Shown here: positions 1 to 10,818 of the stretch, one piece after another
Numbering within the stretch: the stretch's first letter is position 1
Layout: each line of letters starts with the position of its first letter
NCBI GenBank assembly: GCA_033239125.1
Contig: BSWB01000002.1
Span: 89,152,560-89,216,559, forward strand
DNA length: 64,000 nt
Direction of reading: 5' to 3'
DNA from: Fagopyrum homotropicum
Taxonomy: Eukaryota; Streptophyta; Magnoliopsida; Caryophyllales; Polygonaceae
Position numbers and translations under genes: made by a program
Notes under the pieces: generated by a model
Told to the model about the DNA's origin: nothing
Databases searched by the model: none
Seen by the model: the letters and a program-made list of their open reading frames with translations, nothing else

Positions 1-1
1 T

Positions 2-2440
2 CGAATGAAGGAGGGGGACGAGTGGAAAACAGCCTTCAAAACTAAGTTTGGTTTGTATGAGTGGCTTGTTATGCCATTTGGGTTAACTAATGCTCCTTCT
101 ACTTTTATGCACTTAATGAACTATGTTTTGAGACATTTTATAGGGAAGTTTGTTGTAGTATACTTTGATGATATTTTAATCTATAGTAGGTCCCTAGAGG
201 AGCATGAAGAACATCTAAGGGAAGTAGTTCTTACCCTTAGGGCTGAACACTTGTATGCTAATCTTAAGAAATGTAGTTTTTGCACTAATGAGGTTATATT
301 TCTTGGTTTTGTAGTGACTACACAAGGCCTACAAGTGCATGAGGAGAAGATTAGAGCAATCAAAGATTGGCCCACGCTAACATCCATCAGCCAAGTAAGA
401 AGTTTCCATGGGCTTGCAAGCTTCTATAGGCGCTTTGTGAGAGACTTTAGTACCATTGCCGTGCCCTTGACGGAAATTTGCAAGAAGCATGCGCCATTTG
501 TGTGGGAGAAGGCGCAAGAACGTGCCTTTAGCAAGCTAAAATTGGTCTTAAACGAGGCGCCCTTGCTAGCTCTTCCCGCCTTCACTAGGCCCTTTGAAGT
601 GGAGTGTGACGCCTCGGGCATTGGCATAGGCGGCATGCTCATGCAAGAAGGTAAGCCTATTGCCTTCTTTAGTGAAAAGCTCAAAGGAGCATGTCTTAAT
701 TACTCTACCTATGATAAAGAGTTATATGCTTTGTTTAGAGTGCTTAAGACATGGCAACACTACTTGTGGCCTAGAGAGTTTATTTTGCATTCCGATCATG
801 AGTCTTTGAAGCATTTTCGGAGTCAAGATAAACTAGATAGGAGGCATGGTAGGTGGATGGAATTTATTGAGACTTTCCCCTATGTTATCAAGTATAAAAA
901 GGGAAAAGACATTGTAGTGGCGGATGCCCTCTCTAGGAGGCACACATTGTTGACTACATTGGATGCTAAGGTATTAGGCTTTGTTTACATTAAGGAGCTC
1001 TATGAATCTGGTCTTGATTTTGGTGATACATATAAGTTGTGTGTGCAAAAAGGCTCCCTAGATAAATACTATTTGTTTGAGGGATTTTTGTTTCGAATTG
1101 ATAAGGTGTGCATACCTAGGTGTTCCCTTCGATTGTTGTTAGTAGAGGAAGCTCATAAAGGAGGTTTAATGGGTCATTTTGGGAGGGATAAAACTTATGC
1201 TATGCTGCACTCACACTTTTATTGGCCACACATGCTTAGGGATGTTGAAAATGTGCTTAAAAGATGCTTAGAATGCCTTAGAGCTAAATTTAAAGTGAAG
1301 CCTCATGGATTGTACACACCTTTGCCCATCCCAACAGCCCCTTGGGAAGACATTAGTATGGACTTTATTGTGGGATTGCCTAGGACTAAAAGAGGTAGGG
1401 ACTCGATTTTTGTGGTTGTAGATCGTTTCTCAAAAATGGCTCACTTTATTGCTTGTCACAAAACTGATGATGCGGCCAATGTAGCTAATCTATTCTTTGG
1501 GGAAGTAGTTAAGTTACATGGAATTCCAAGGACAATAGTGAGTGATAGGGATGTTAAGTTCTTAATTTATTTTTGGAAGACTCTTTGGGGAAATCTAGGC
1601 ACGAAATTATTATTTTCTACATCAAGCCATCCCCAAACTGATGGGGAAACGGAAGTAACTAATAGGACTTTAACCACACTTTTAAGGGTTGTCATCAAAA
1701 AGAATCTAAAGGAATGGGAGGATGTCTTGCCACATGTTGAATTTGCCTATAATAGAGTTGTGCATTCGTCTACTTCCATCTCTCCAATTGAGTGTGTTTA
1801 TGGTTTTAATCCACTAACCCCTTTTGATCTTACACCGTTGCCTAAGAAGGAGCGAGTGGATTTAAGTGCTAAAACGCAGGTTAAACACATCAAGGAGCTA
1901 CATAGGAGGACAAGGATTAAGCTTGAGGAGAAAGGCAAATACAATGCAGCCAAGGCAAACCAAGGAAGGAAGAAGGTTACATTTGAGGCCGGTGACCTTG
2001 TATGGCTACACTTGAGGAAGGAGAGGTTTCAACAACTTTGGAAATCCAAGCTCTCTCCAAGAGGAAACGGGCCTTTCAAGGTGCTACACAAGGCTGGTGG
2101 CAATGCCTATGTGCTAGACTTGCCGGACGACTATGCTTGTGATCCCACATTCAATGTGAGGGATCTAAGCCCTTTTCCACCCCTTAGTGATGATCAAGGA
2201 AATTCGAGGTCGAATTCTTTTAAAGAAGGGGAGAATGATGAAGGGTCATCCGAGCTAGCTCCATCTTCAACACCACAAGGAGCCCTAACAAGAGCTCAAG
2301 CCAAACGCCAAGCGGAGATCGATGCTATCTTTCTTGCCATGGTTCAAGAAGCTCACCCAAGGTCACCTCCAATGAGTCCAAGACCCGTCATGATGCTTAG
2401 CCACATTGGGCCAGCCAAGAAGAAGTCGAATGGAGCATAG
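2..2440 (+). CDS. A1 Pol polyprotein (RT-RNase H-integrase), N-terminally cut by window
   Basis: This is the C-terminal 812 or so codons of a Ty3/gypsy Pol, which copies element RNA into DNA and inserts it. Counting from the ATG at 5, the RT catalytic motif YFDDIL is near residue 53, RNase H (EVECDAS) near 199, and ADALSRR near 308. The integrase zinc finger (H-H-C-C ending CLEC) spans about 384-425. The core acidic residues lie in MDFIVG near 452 and DRDVKF near 513, and the GPF motif is near 689. No stop or frameshift occurs, so this copy may be recently active. The frame does not end at the polypurine tract: its last 68 codons, with ALTRAQAK near 760, are inside the 3' LTR. The frame is already open at base 2, so the ATG at 5 is internal. 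Confidence 0.92.
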   Translation, partial: RMKEGDEWKTAFKTKFGLYEWLVMPFGLTNAPSTFMHLMNYVLRHFIGKFVVVYFDDILIYSRSLEEHEEHLREVVLTLRAEHLYANLKKCSFCTNEVIFLGFVVTTQGLQVHEEKIRAIKDWPTLTSISQVRSFHGLASFYRRFVRDFSTIAVPLTEICKKHAPFVWEKAQERAFSKLKLVLNEAPLLALPAFTRPFEVECDASGIGIGGMLMQEGKPIAFFSEKLKGACLNYSTYDKELYALFRVLKTWQHYLWPREFILHSDHESLKHFRSQDKLDRRHGRWMEFIETFPYVIKYKKGKDIVVADALSRRHTLLTTLDAKVLGFVYIKELYESGLDFGDTYKLCVQKGSLDKYYLFEGFLFRIDKVCIPRCSLRLLLVEEAHKGGLMGHFGRDKTYAMLHSHFYWPHMLRDVENVLKRCLECLRAKFKVKPHGLYTPLPIPTAPWEDISMDFIVGLPRTKRGRDSIFVVVDRFSKMAHFIACHKTDDAANVANLFFGEVVKLHGIPRTIVSDRDVKFLIYFWKTLWGNLGTKLLFSTSSHPQTDGETEVTNRTLTTLLRVVIKKNLKEWEDVLPHVEFAYNRVVHSSTSISPIECVYGFNPLTPFDLTPLPKKERVDLSAKTQVKHIKELHRRTRIKLEEKGKYNAAKANQGRKKVTFEAGDLVWLHLRKERFQQLWKSKLSPRGNGPFKVLHKAGGNAYVLDLPDDYACDPTFNVRDLSPFPPLSDDQGNSRSNSFKEGENDEGSSELAPSSTPQGALTRAQAKRQAEIDAIFLAMVQEAHPRSPPMSPRPVMMLSHIGPAKKKSNGA
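2221..2235 (+). other. A1 polypurine tract
   Basis: A purine run (AAAGAAGGGGAGAA) sits directly against the TGAT start of the 3' LTR. This is the expected plus-strand primer site for reverse transcription. It is also coding, lying inside the Pol frame. Confidence 0.85.
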
Positions 2441-3075
2441 GAGAGCCTCACTTGTGCATGTGCATGGATGAAGGCGTGAGCAAGGAGGCGTGAGCAAGGC
2501 TGGCGTGAAGCTAGTTAGAGAGTGTTAAATAAAGCCTAGAATTAGTCTATTTTATGGTTTTATTTAAAACACTCTAATTTGTAATTATTGTATTTATTTC
2601 TTTTCTATTTTTTAGGAGAGAAGGTCTAGGTTGTATATAAACCTTTCTCTCTTCATTTTGTGGATCAGAATACGTTAAACACATTGCCTAAGTGCCAAAT
2701 TGAATTCCTTTGAGTTCAGCCTCTTGTCTTGTGAGAATTGTGGTGTTAGCATAGCTTTCTCGTTCTTGTGTGTGTCAATCTCCTTCGGGTTGGTGCTACA
2801 TGTCGAATCGAAGCAACCTCTTCGTGCCTTCGATAATCCTAGATCGATTGTGTGAAGTTGTAAGAAGCGGGGTCGAATCGTCATCGGTTTTGGTTCTTGG
2901 ATAATCGAATCCAAGGGTTCTATCGTTTGTTCCTTTCGGTTCTTCTTTCTTATTTCGTTTTCCCTCTTTGCTTTGCACGTTTTCCTTCATCTTTGTTTGC
3001 TGAATTTCGTTTGCTTCTATTCCCGAAAACAGGTTGCTCGTCTAGATCCGTTCTTCGCGGCTAATCCCCGTATCA
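2236..3075 (+). repeat. A1 3' LTR (840 bp)
   Basis: The LTR begins TGATGAAGGG right after the polypurine tract and ends CCCCGTATCA. The first 205 bp encode the Pol tail. A TATATAAA box lies at 2634-2641 within a context shared with the A2 LTRs. The 3' part (CTAGATCCGTTCTTCGCGG then TAATCCCC) is nearly the same as in A2 and B, indicating a shared R/U5 region. The boundary was fixed by comparison with the two A2 LTRs, which have a perfect target duplication. Confidence 0.92.
2634..2641 (+). promoter_or_regulatory. TATA box in A1 3' LTR
   Basis: TATATAAA followed by a CT-rich stretch; the same motif is at 44093-44100 and 51129-51136 in the A2 LTRs. It is the likely core promoter marking the U3/R region. 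Confidence 0.6.
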
Positions 3076-3323
3076 GACGATTTCCAGAGAGGAGGAGGTC
3101 AAAGTTGTCTCCAAGAGAAGATGGACATTTAAAGTGTTATGTAATGTTGGCAACAACACTTATATATTGGAGCTTCCGAAGGATTATGGTACTAGGCGCG
3201 AAAGCATCCAACTAGAGAGAAGAAGTGAGCCTCACTTTCAATGTAGGAGACTTATGTCCTTATGAGACTAGTGGTGAGCATGGTGTTAATTCGGACAACT
3301 CCTTTTCAGGAAGGGGAGTACGA
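3076..3323 (+). pseudogene. E: integrase C-terminal remnant of a Ty3/gypsy element
   Basis: Conceptual translation, with frame changes, shows the end of a CRM-like Pol: RRSKLSPRED, then a GPF-like region, FNVGDLCPYET and a tail before a purine tract. The reading is broken by small indels. A1 cut this gene, so the rest of E lies left of the window. A polypurine tract (AGGAAGGGGAGTACGA) immediately precedes the E LTR at 3324. Confidence 0.75.
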
Positions 3324-4284
3324 TGAGGGACCATCCCAACACCTACTATACAAGGACCAAACACTAGAGCTAGAGCAAGAGCATTGAAGAAGAAGGAATC
3401 TACATCATCTTAACATTCTATCATGGACAGATCTATCACTAGATCAATATTAAGATCCATCCAAGAAGAGGTTGTTAGCTTACTATGAAGGAGTCATACA
3501 CGAGTGGAGATGATCAAGGAAGCAAGGGAGAGTAAATGATGGACCACGGCCCCACCAATGTCCAATCGAGATTATTATATCTCTTGAGGTCGAGAATTGC
3601 ATGAATCTTGTTAAGATTTGTACAAGATTATAGTTAGTTGTTTTATATATTTAAAGCTCTTAATATTCTAAAGGTTTTATTTTTCTATCCTATATTTTGT
3701 AGGATTATTTTATTATTCATCTTTTAGAGGAATCTCGCCTATTTAAACCCTAGGAGGCCAAGATTCATAGGTAGATTTGATTGATTATTGATTTCCACGG
3801 TATTGTAAGATACTCGTTACTTCATTTACGAAGTGTACGTTTTATTCATTCCTATTCAATCAAAATAGAGCTTTTGATTGAATCGTAGTGACTCCTTGCT
3901 AGGTTGTTCTTGTGTGTGTTAATCTTCTTAAATATTGGTACTACTAGTCAAACTAGTCTCTCCTTATGCTTGTCTTAATTAGAAGGATGTAAAGTAGAAG
4001 AAGGAAGGGTTAAGGTAAGCTCTTTGTTAGGGGGGTTTGATCTAATTGGTCAAGGTGCTTTGCGAGAATATCTTGGTTCTTATCTTCCTATATTTCCATC
4101 AATATCATTCCATTATCATCTTCTTAATCATACCATTATCATTCATATTAATCATGTTCTCGTTCTCTGAGCTTTCACAAATCTCGACCCTAGCAATACC
4201 AAATCTCGCCCAAGATTTGCACTGAGATTTGCTTGCGTTAAGCTTATCGTGGACATCAATCTACATCGGGAAACTATGGCATCA
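3324..4284 (+). repeat. E 3' LTR (about 961 bp)
   Basis: It starts TGAGGGACCATCCC after the polypurine tract and probably ends GGCATCA at 4284. Its start encodes a degenerate tail including NTRARARA, the counterpart of the TRAxAK motif in A, B and D. The next bases, ACCCC, may be the target duplication. The 3' boundary is set by the switch to opposite-strand integrase sequence (F) and the terminal CA, with no second copy for comparison. Confidence 0.65.
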
Positions 4285-4790
4285 ACCCCACATCAATTTC
4301 ACTTTCGGCCTCCTTGAGGAGTCGGTCTTTTGTCCTAGCATGTTGTTCCTTTATACACTCAAATTGTTTTTATACATCAAATTTTGTTGTTCCTTCATGT
4401 GAAAGGGAACAAGATCAGGTGGGGTTAAAGGGTGCATATCATAAACACCTTCAAAAGTAAGTTGTGTGGAAGAACGTATAGTACGATTGTAAGATATTCT
4501 ACATGAGGTAACACATCTTCCTAAGCTGTAAGGTTATTTATAATGATAGTTTTGCGAACTGCGGTCAGAGTCTTGTTGGTTACTTTTGTTTGGTCATCCG
4601 TTTGAGGGTGACTAGAAGTGGCGAAAAGGAGTTTGGTCCCTAGTTTACCCCAAATTGTTCTCCAAAAAGAGCTAATGAATTTTACATCCCGAGCACTCAT
4701 TATAGTCTTGGGTACTCCATGTAATCTCACTACTTTCCTAAAGAAGAGATTTGTAGCATCAATCTCATCAGTCTTATCCAAAGATAGAAT
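4285..4790 (-). pseudogene. F: integrase fragment of another CRM-like element
   Basis: On the minus strand the integrase core is readable: LFFRKVVRLHGVPKTI, a DRD-like SARDVKF and TSSHPQTDDQT. After a frame change comes HPLTPPDLVPF, equivalent to NPLTPLDLLPI in D. The first catalytic region is missing and similarity stops near 4790. The D of DRDVKF is altered to A (SARDVKF). The element was cut on its C-terminal side by E. It is an old dead copy. Confidence 0.75.
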
Positions 4791-5593
4791 TGGGATTTTA
4801 GAAACCCTACGTTTCGGTGGCGAGATGTCCAGCTAGAAGGTGGTCATACCGTCACCCGACAGTCGTCAAATGGGTGTTTGCCGGCCATCTCACTTCCTCT
4901 TGGGTTGGGCTTCTTACATGGGTTGTGAACTCGATCCATGGATCCAAATGGCTAACCAGACGACGGTGTAACGACTACCATACGGTTGTAGACTGTCCAT
5001 TTGCTAGGCGTTCCACATGTCTTGATGTTTTAATCTTGATTCTTCAACTTCGAAACTAATCTTGTGGACTTTGTGTTGCAGTTTCTCAGTCATATAAGGT
5101 CTTTCCTTTGGCTTTGACATCATGGATGATGCAATCTTGGCACATTTGATGCTTCAAGTAGTACTTAAAACACATAAAATCCAAGGTAGATACCAAAATA
5201 CAAAATGTAGATGATTTCCGTATGAATAGGCATATATGAGATGAAAAAGAAGATATGAAATGCATGAAAGCTAGATGTAAAAGTATTAAATTTGGTACTC
5301 ATCATTCCACAACACCACAACACGATAATAAGGTGTTTTTTGTTGTCAACAACACCAAAAAAAAAATAAAGGTTATCAACTTGGAATTCCAAAATAATGT
5401 GTATATGTGTTGTCAACACCACCAAAATTAATTATTTTAGTTAAGTATTGTCCTCAACATATACACAAATGCCGAAGGCATATTCCCATATATATCTCAT
5501 TAAGCTCATCATGAACCACTCTAGCCTAGCTATACTCTAAAGTCAAGGCCAAAGGAAAGGAAAGGAAGAAGCATATCAATCTTGGTATGTCCT
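4791..5593. other. Unassigned interspersed sequence
   Basis: I recognise no gene here. The left part (4791-5060) has ordinary composition and the right part (5160-5480) is AT-rich with short complementary stretches built on GGTGTT/AACACC near 5330-5365. Part of it may be the outer end of the C2 left LTR, whose boundary I could not find. Confidence 0.3.
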
Positions 5594-6325
5594 GGACACA
5601 CACATGCGGAAGCAAGAAGACGCAGGAGCGCAGCACACCGCAGGGGAGGTGACACTAGGCCATAGGGGTGGCGACAAGGCTTGGCCGCAGGGGCGGCGAC
5701 AAGGCCTGGCCACAAAGGCGGCGGCTCCAATCCGCGGTGGCGGTCGAACAGCAGAGGGGCACCTCTGAGGCTTCTCTTCGATCCGTTTCTCGATCTCTTC
5801 ACTTCTTCATTGTCCCAAAGGCAATCACATACATATATACATACATCTAACATCAAGAACGTCCAAGAAAGATCCAACACAAGCATTGTTTGTGGATTCC
5901 TAAGCTAAAGAAGAAGAATGGAGGAAAAGAAGAAGGAAGAAGATGAAAGCTTACCACAACAAACTCAGGAAGGGGAAAACGTCTCAGAGCAACTCAACCA
6001 CAACACAAATGCAACACACTCTCAACATCCCAACAACAACCAACATCATCATCATCATCAAAACACTTCTCAAAAGCCAACTCTAGAAGGTGATCAAGAA
6101 AGAACCAAGGGAAGAAGAAGATGAAATGGAAACCCTCATTAGCAAGGGAAGGAAGAGACTTAAGAAGAAAGAAAAGATAAAGCATGGGTCAAAGGGATCA
6201 AAGAAAATGGTTGTAGCCGCCTCAAACGTGGAGTTGGTTCCCTGGTGCCGCCGGGGCGGTGCACCGCACCTGCGGCCATGCAAAACCGCATGGACGGGGT
6301 CCCTATGAACACTAAGAATATTACA
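5594..6325 (-). repeat. C2 3' LTR (left limit uncertain)
   Basis: It aligns with 10819-11293 over roughly 520 bp (about 90% by eye). It carries about 195 bp at 6110-6305 that the other LTR lacks. The inner boundary TTACA|TCAGATCCCCC fits an LTR start (TGTAA) next to a polypurine tract. It contains a small (CAT)n tract at 6044-6058. Confidence 0.7.
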
Positions 6326-6342
6326 TCAGATCCCCCTAAAAA
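6326..6342 (-). other. C2 polypurine tract
   Basis: On the minus strand TTTTTAGGGGGATCTGA abuts the TGTAATATT start of the LTR, as expected for the plus-strand primer. Confidence 0.6.
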
Positions 6343-6467
6343 TGAATAATTCTTAAATCCTCTCGGACCCATACGCTGAGGTACAAACACTCTATCTATC
6401 AGAGGTATCACAACTCCGATTATAAGGTATCAACTTATAACATTCTAAAACCTCAAAGCACAACATG

Positions 6468-6746
6468 GAGAGTCATCTACTCCAGCTACATGATCAAAAA
6501 TGCTAACTGTGGCATAGAGGAAAACCATCTCTAGCCAATCTATAACCACATCACAAGGCATGGAGGAAAACCATCTCCAACCAAATCGTACACATAATGT
6601 AGGCCGTGGAGGAAAACCATCTCCACTCAAACTATGTCCATAAACAAAAGCATGGAAGAATAACAATCTCCAGCTAAACCCTAATCGTATCAATAGCATG
6701 GAGGAAAGAACCATCTCCAGCTATAACATAACTCGCGCTAAACAAG
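6468..6746 (-). repeat. 46-bp tandem repeat in the C2 3' UTR
   Basis: The motif GAGGAAAACCATCTCC recurs with exact 46-bp spacing at 6517, 6563, 6609, 6655 (GAAGAA variant) and 6701. A diverged copy begins near 6468. The array lies between the end of the chromodomain-like region and the 3' LTR, a part of plant Ty3/gypsy elements known to accumulate tandem repeats that can seed satellites. Confidence 0.85.
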
Positions 6747-6859
6747 ATCTAATAAGATCATATGCACACATCACAACTAGCACGAAAACGCATCAAAGCA
6801 CATAAACACATAACATAACACTCACCAAGATAACACTAAGATGTACTCGGGGATCCTAC

Positions 6860-9800
6860 AGGTGCATCTATCTCGGGATATAACTCTGGATAGTTCCTTT
6901 GGATATTATCCTTAGTCTCTCATGTGGCCTCATTAGGTCCTCGTCTCGGCTACTGTATCCTCAACATAGGAATGTCCTTCGAAAGCAGGCGTCTCACACC
7001 TCGTTCTAGGACTGCAATCGGGTGCTCCACAAAATTGTGGTCCGGCTCATGAAACACAGGTGAACACCCTCTAACCTCGGTGGTAGAGCTAATCTATATG
7101 CTGCTCTCCCTACTCTGTCTAGTATCTCAAAAGGACCGACATATCGGGGACTCAACTTCCCATTTATGCCAAAACGTCTGATGCCACGCGTTGGAGATAC
7201 TCTCAGCCAGACATGAGCTCCTACCTTGAACTCTAGAGGCCGACGCCTCTTGTCTGCATACGACTTTTGGTGACTCTGTACAAGCAGCATCCTCTCTCTA
7301 ATCAGCGCTACTCAAGTCATATCATCTTGAATCTGCTCTAGCACTATACCATTGACACTGTTAGGATCATCCCAACATAACGGCCTACGACATCTGCACC
7401 CATAAAATGCCTCATATGGGGCCATCCCAATCGATGCATGTCAATTGTTATTGTACGAGAACTCAACTAGTGGGAGGTGTCTGACCATCCTTGTCCCCGG
7501 TCCAACACACAAGCTCGCAGCATATCCTCTAGTGTCTGAATGGTCCTCTCTGACTGACCAATTGTATGAGGATGAAACGCAATCGTGAAGTGTAAACTCA
7601 TCCCCAGGGCAGTCTAAATCTGCTGCCATAACCTCGAGGTGAATCGTCCATCTCTATTTGAGACGATTGTCCTTGGTATACCATGGAGTCTCACTATCTG
7701 TCTAGTGAACTCTTGAGCTAATCTACTCACTGACCACGTTTCCCTAATAGGAAGGAAACGTGCAGTCTTCGTCAGTCTATCAACCACAACCCAAATAGCA
7801 TCAAAACTCCTGCTCAGCCTCAATCTTGTCACGAAGTCCATGGAGATGTCCTCCCACTTCCACTGCGGTACTAGAAGTGAGTGGAGTTCTCCTCGTAGTC
7901 TACAATGTTCGATCTTGACCTCTTTACAGGTCCCACACTGTGCCACAAATCTAGCCACATCGGAATTCAGCCCTCCCACCAGTATGAACGTCTCACATCT
8001 GGATACATCTTACTCGCACATGGGTCAATTGAGTAAGGTGTGGAGTGAGCCTCCAGTAAGATCCTCTGTCTCATATCTGCATCAACGGGTACATAGACGC
8101 GGTCGCGGCATCTCATCACTCCATCTGCTCCTATGGAGAACTGTGGGGAATCACCACGAGACATCCTATCTCGTATCCTCATCAGCGTCGGGCAAGTCCG
8201 CTGATCTTGTTGGATAACACCCAACAGATCAGGTAGAACCTCTAAAGTACTCAACTAGGCATCATCGTCAGGAAACTGGATGTCCAACTCTAGTCATGCT
8301 AGGTCTCTTTGTAACTGTGGATGGACAGTCAATCTCGCAATCGCCTTCTCTCGAAGCGTCTTCCTGCTCAAGGCATCGGCGACAACATTCGCCTTCCTTG
8401 GATGGTACAAGATCTCAAGGTCAAAATCTTTGATCACTCAAGCCATTTATTCTAGTGGTTATTCAATTCTCGTTGCGTGAATATATACTTCAAACTCTTA
8501 TGGTATGTGAAGATCTGGCATGTAACGCCATACAAGTAATGTCTCCAGATCTTCAATGCAACTATCGCTGCCAACTCTAGATCATGAGTCGGGTAGTTCT
8601 CCTCATACATCTTCAATTTTCTAGACGCATCTGCAATCACTCTACCTCGCTGCATCTAACACATCTCAAGTGTAGCTTGGATGCGTCACTGTAGACTACA
8701 AAGTCCTTTGTGCCCTCCGGCTGCTAAGATGGGAGCAGAAATCAAACGTCTCTTCAACTACTCAAAACTTTGAGTACACGGCTCGGACCATACAAATCGC
8801 GTAGTCTTCCTCAACATGTTGGTGAGTGGACGGGCAATCACAAAGAATCCCTCCAAAAACCGTTGGTAATAACCAGCTAGGCCAAGGAAGTTGCGCACTT
8901 CCTTGACGTTTGTCGGTGTCGTCCATGTTGCTACAGACTCGATCTTCATCGGATCAACCTTGATCCCTTCGGCGGAGACCACGTGACCCAGAAATGCTAC
9001 CTTTGACATCCAGAACTAGCACTTAGAGAACTTGACATACAATTCTCTATCTCGCAACACAGTCCTTTGTTGTCTTGAATTTTCCTCTCTGCTACGAGAG
9101 TACACCAGGATATCGTCTATGAAGATCACCACAAACTGATCCAGGAAGTCGATGAATATACCATTTATCAACTCCATAAAGATGGCGAGCGCATTTGTGA
9201 GCCCGAATGGCATCACTACAAACTCGTAGTGGTCATATTGAGTCCGAAATGCCGTTTTATGCACATCCTGCTCTCTCACCCTCAACTGGTGATATCCCGA
9301 GCACAAGTCAATCTTGGAGAATACAGTCGCTCCCTGAAGCTGATCTAACAAGTCATCGATGCAGGGCAAAGGATACTTGTTCTTGATGGCCACCTTGATC
9401 AACTCTTTGTAGTCGATGCACAATCTCAACGATCCGTCCTTCTTCCGCACGAAGAGGACATGTGCTCCCCATGGGGATGAAGCCCTTCTCAACCAACTCC
9501 TCGAGTTTCTTTTTCAGCTCTAACAACTCGATAGACGTCATGTGGTATGGGGCCTTCAAGATCGGTCTCGTGCCAGGCTCCAACTCAATGCCGAAGTCTA
9601 CACTCCTCTAAGGCGGCAAACTAGATTGCTTGATAAACACATCTGTAAACTCACAGACCACTAGGATGTCTTCTAACGCTGGACTCTCGCCCTCCTTCAT
9701 GGCATAACACCAGATGGCCTCGCAACCTTGTGCAATCAGTCTCGCTGCTTGTACTGCGCAAATAACCATGCCCGACTTTCCAAGGTCCCAACCTCGGAAA

Positions 9801-10120
9801 ATCTCGATTTGACCCGACTCGGTAAAGACCGTCACGGTCCTCCTACCTACATCTAACACAACACGATGCATATGCATCCAATCCATACCCACAATGACTT
9901 CCTCATGCACCAACGGCATGACAAAGAAGTCCACAACCAAATTGCGGTTTCCAAAATATATAGGACAACCGTGTACCTCTCTGGTACCTCTAACCTGACC
10001 CATATCTGGTAACCCTATCAAGAAAGGTATACCCTCTACTGTGTCTAAGGTCAGTCTATGCATAAAAAATGAAAGAGTGCGTAGCACCCGTACCAAACAA
10101 AACTCTAACATGTAAACCAT
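6860..10120 (-). pseudogene. C2 Pol (protease-RT-RNase H-integrase-chromodomain), broken
   Basis: Reading right to left, the protease has GTGATHSF at about 10074-10094, where the catalytic Asp of DTGA is changed to Gly (codon 10092-10094). RT follows at 9583-8758 with MPFGLTNA and IFIDDILVYS. RNase H is near 8660-8452 and integrase runs 8254-7006, with SNRDGRF and a GPFEIL motif. The end (about 7050-6860) reads HPIAVLERGV then RRGPNEAT and YPELYPEI, a chromodomain-like pattern. At least six breaks separate the segments. The clade is inferred from this C-terminus and from the relative C1. Confidence 0.8.
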
Positions 10121-10380
10121 TAATCAGAATGGTACCTGTAGTAGTTGGTGTTGACGGCTCCTCAACACTTCTCAACTCAAAACCTCTACCTCTAGCGCCT
10201 CGGGTGTCACTGGCACCACCATCCCGAGCCCTACCTCTACTCGGTCATGGAGCAGAACCCTGAGTAGCAGGTAGGTTTGGAACTCTCTACTATCCTTGTG
10301 CCTATTATTGAGGTGGCCTCTACTCACCACCTACTGTACCAGTAGGGGAAGAACCCTATTGTGATGATGCCTTGCCCTGA

Positions 10381-10740
10381 CGGCAAAACGTAGCCCGGTG
10401 TCCTAGCTTCTCGCAAGAGAAGCAAGTTAGTGGTGCTCTCGGACAATCAGTCCTCACATGTCCATACGCTTCGCAGTTGTAACACTGCCGGCCTCTCTCA
10501 AAAGTCTGTGCTGACACTAGATAACTCGAGCGGCCCTAAGTTTGGCCTCGCCCGTACTCAGATGCTCCTGCACCTGTCTGCCTAGTACGTTGTCTCTTCT
10601 CAGACCGTCCCGTCAGAAAAGTCCTCCTCTGACTAGCCCTCTCATGATCATAAGGTGAGGCTTTGTCCTGATAGTCTATCAGGGACTCGTAATTAAAACC
10701 CGCCATGTAAGAACATGTACTTTCCCTCAGTCGACGGGAG
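10381..10740 (-). pseudogene. C2 Gag C-terminal remnant with two zinc knuckles
   Basis: Two CCHC knuckles are readable in series on the minus strand: CYNCEAYGHVRTDC and CFSCEKLGHRATFC, both CX2CX4HX4C. Upstream is a basic linker (ASQRRTF, RQRTRQTG). A stop separates the linker from the knuckles. The capsid part of Gag is missing because the sequence runs directly into LTR-derived DNA near 10800. A short segment (GACCGTCCC then GTCCTCCTCTGACTAG) is repeated at about 10603 and 10785, marking a rearrangement next to the breakpoint. Confidence 0.7.
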
Positions 10741-10818
10741 AACAAATACACGCACCTACGCAGGGGCAGCGGGACGGTCTTCTCAGACCGTCCCATTTGA
10801 GAAGTCCTCCTCTAACTA

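Larger units (their letters stand above)
1..3075 (+). mobile_element. A1: CRM-like Ty3/gypsy retrotransposon, 3' half
   Basis: The window opens inside the reverse transcriptase of this element; the protease, gag and 5' LTR lie to the left. Visible parts in order are RT, RNase H, integrase, a polypurine tract and a full 3' LTR. The LTR starts TGAT and ends ATCA and is followed by GACGA, the predicted 5-bp target duplication whose partner should lie left of the window. The element interrupts the integrase C-terminus of element E. Its DNA is close to A2 (43751-51566), but unlike A2 it keeps the reading frame open. CRM-like affiliation is inferred from the LTR ends, the single Gag-Pol frame seen in relatives and the LTR-encoded tail. 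Confidence 0.9.

Noticed and set aside
5280..5420. AACACC/GGTGTT-rich stretch as a possible transposon end
   Set aside because: Arms are short and irregular and no target duplication was found.
5918..6124. 68-codon frame with a His/Asn-rich stretch in the C2 LTR
   Set aside because: The second LTR has ATA in place of the ATG and the region is low complexity; no family match.
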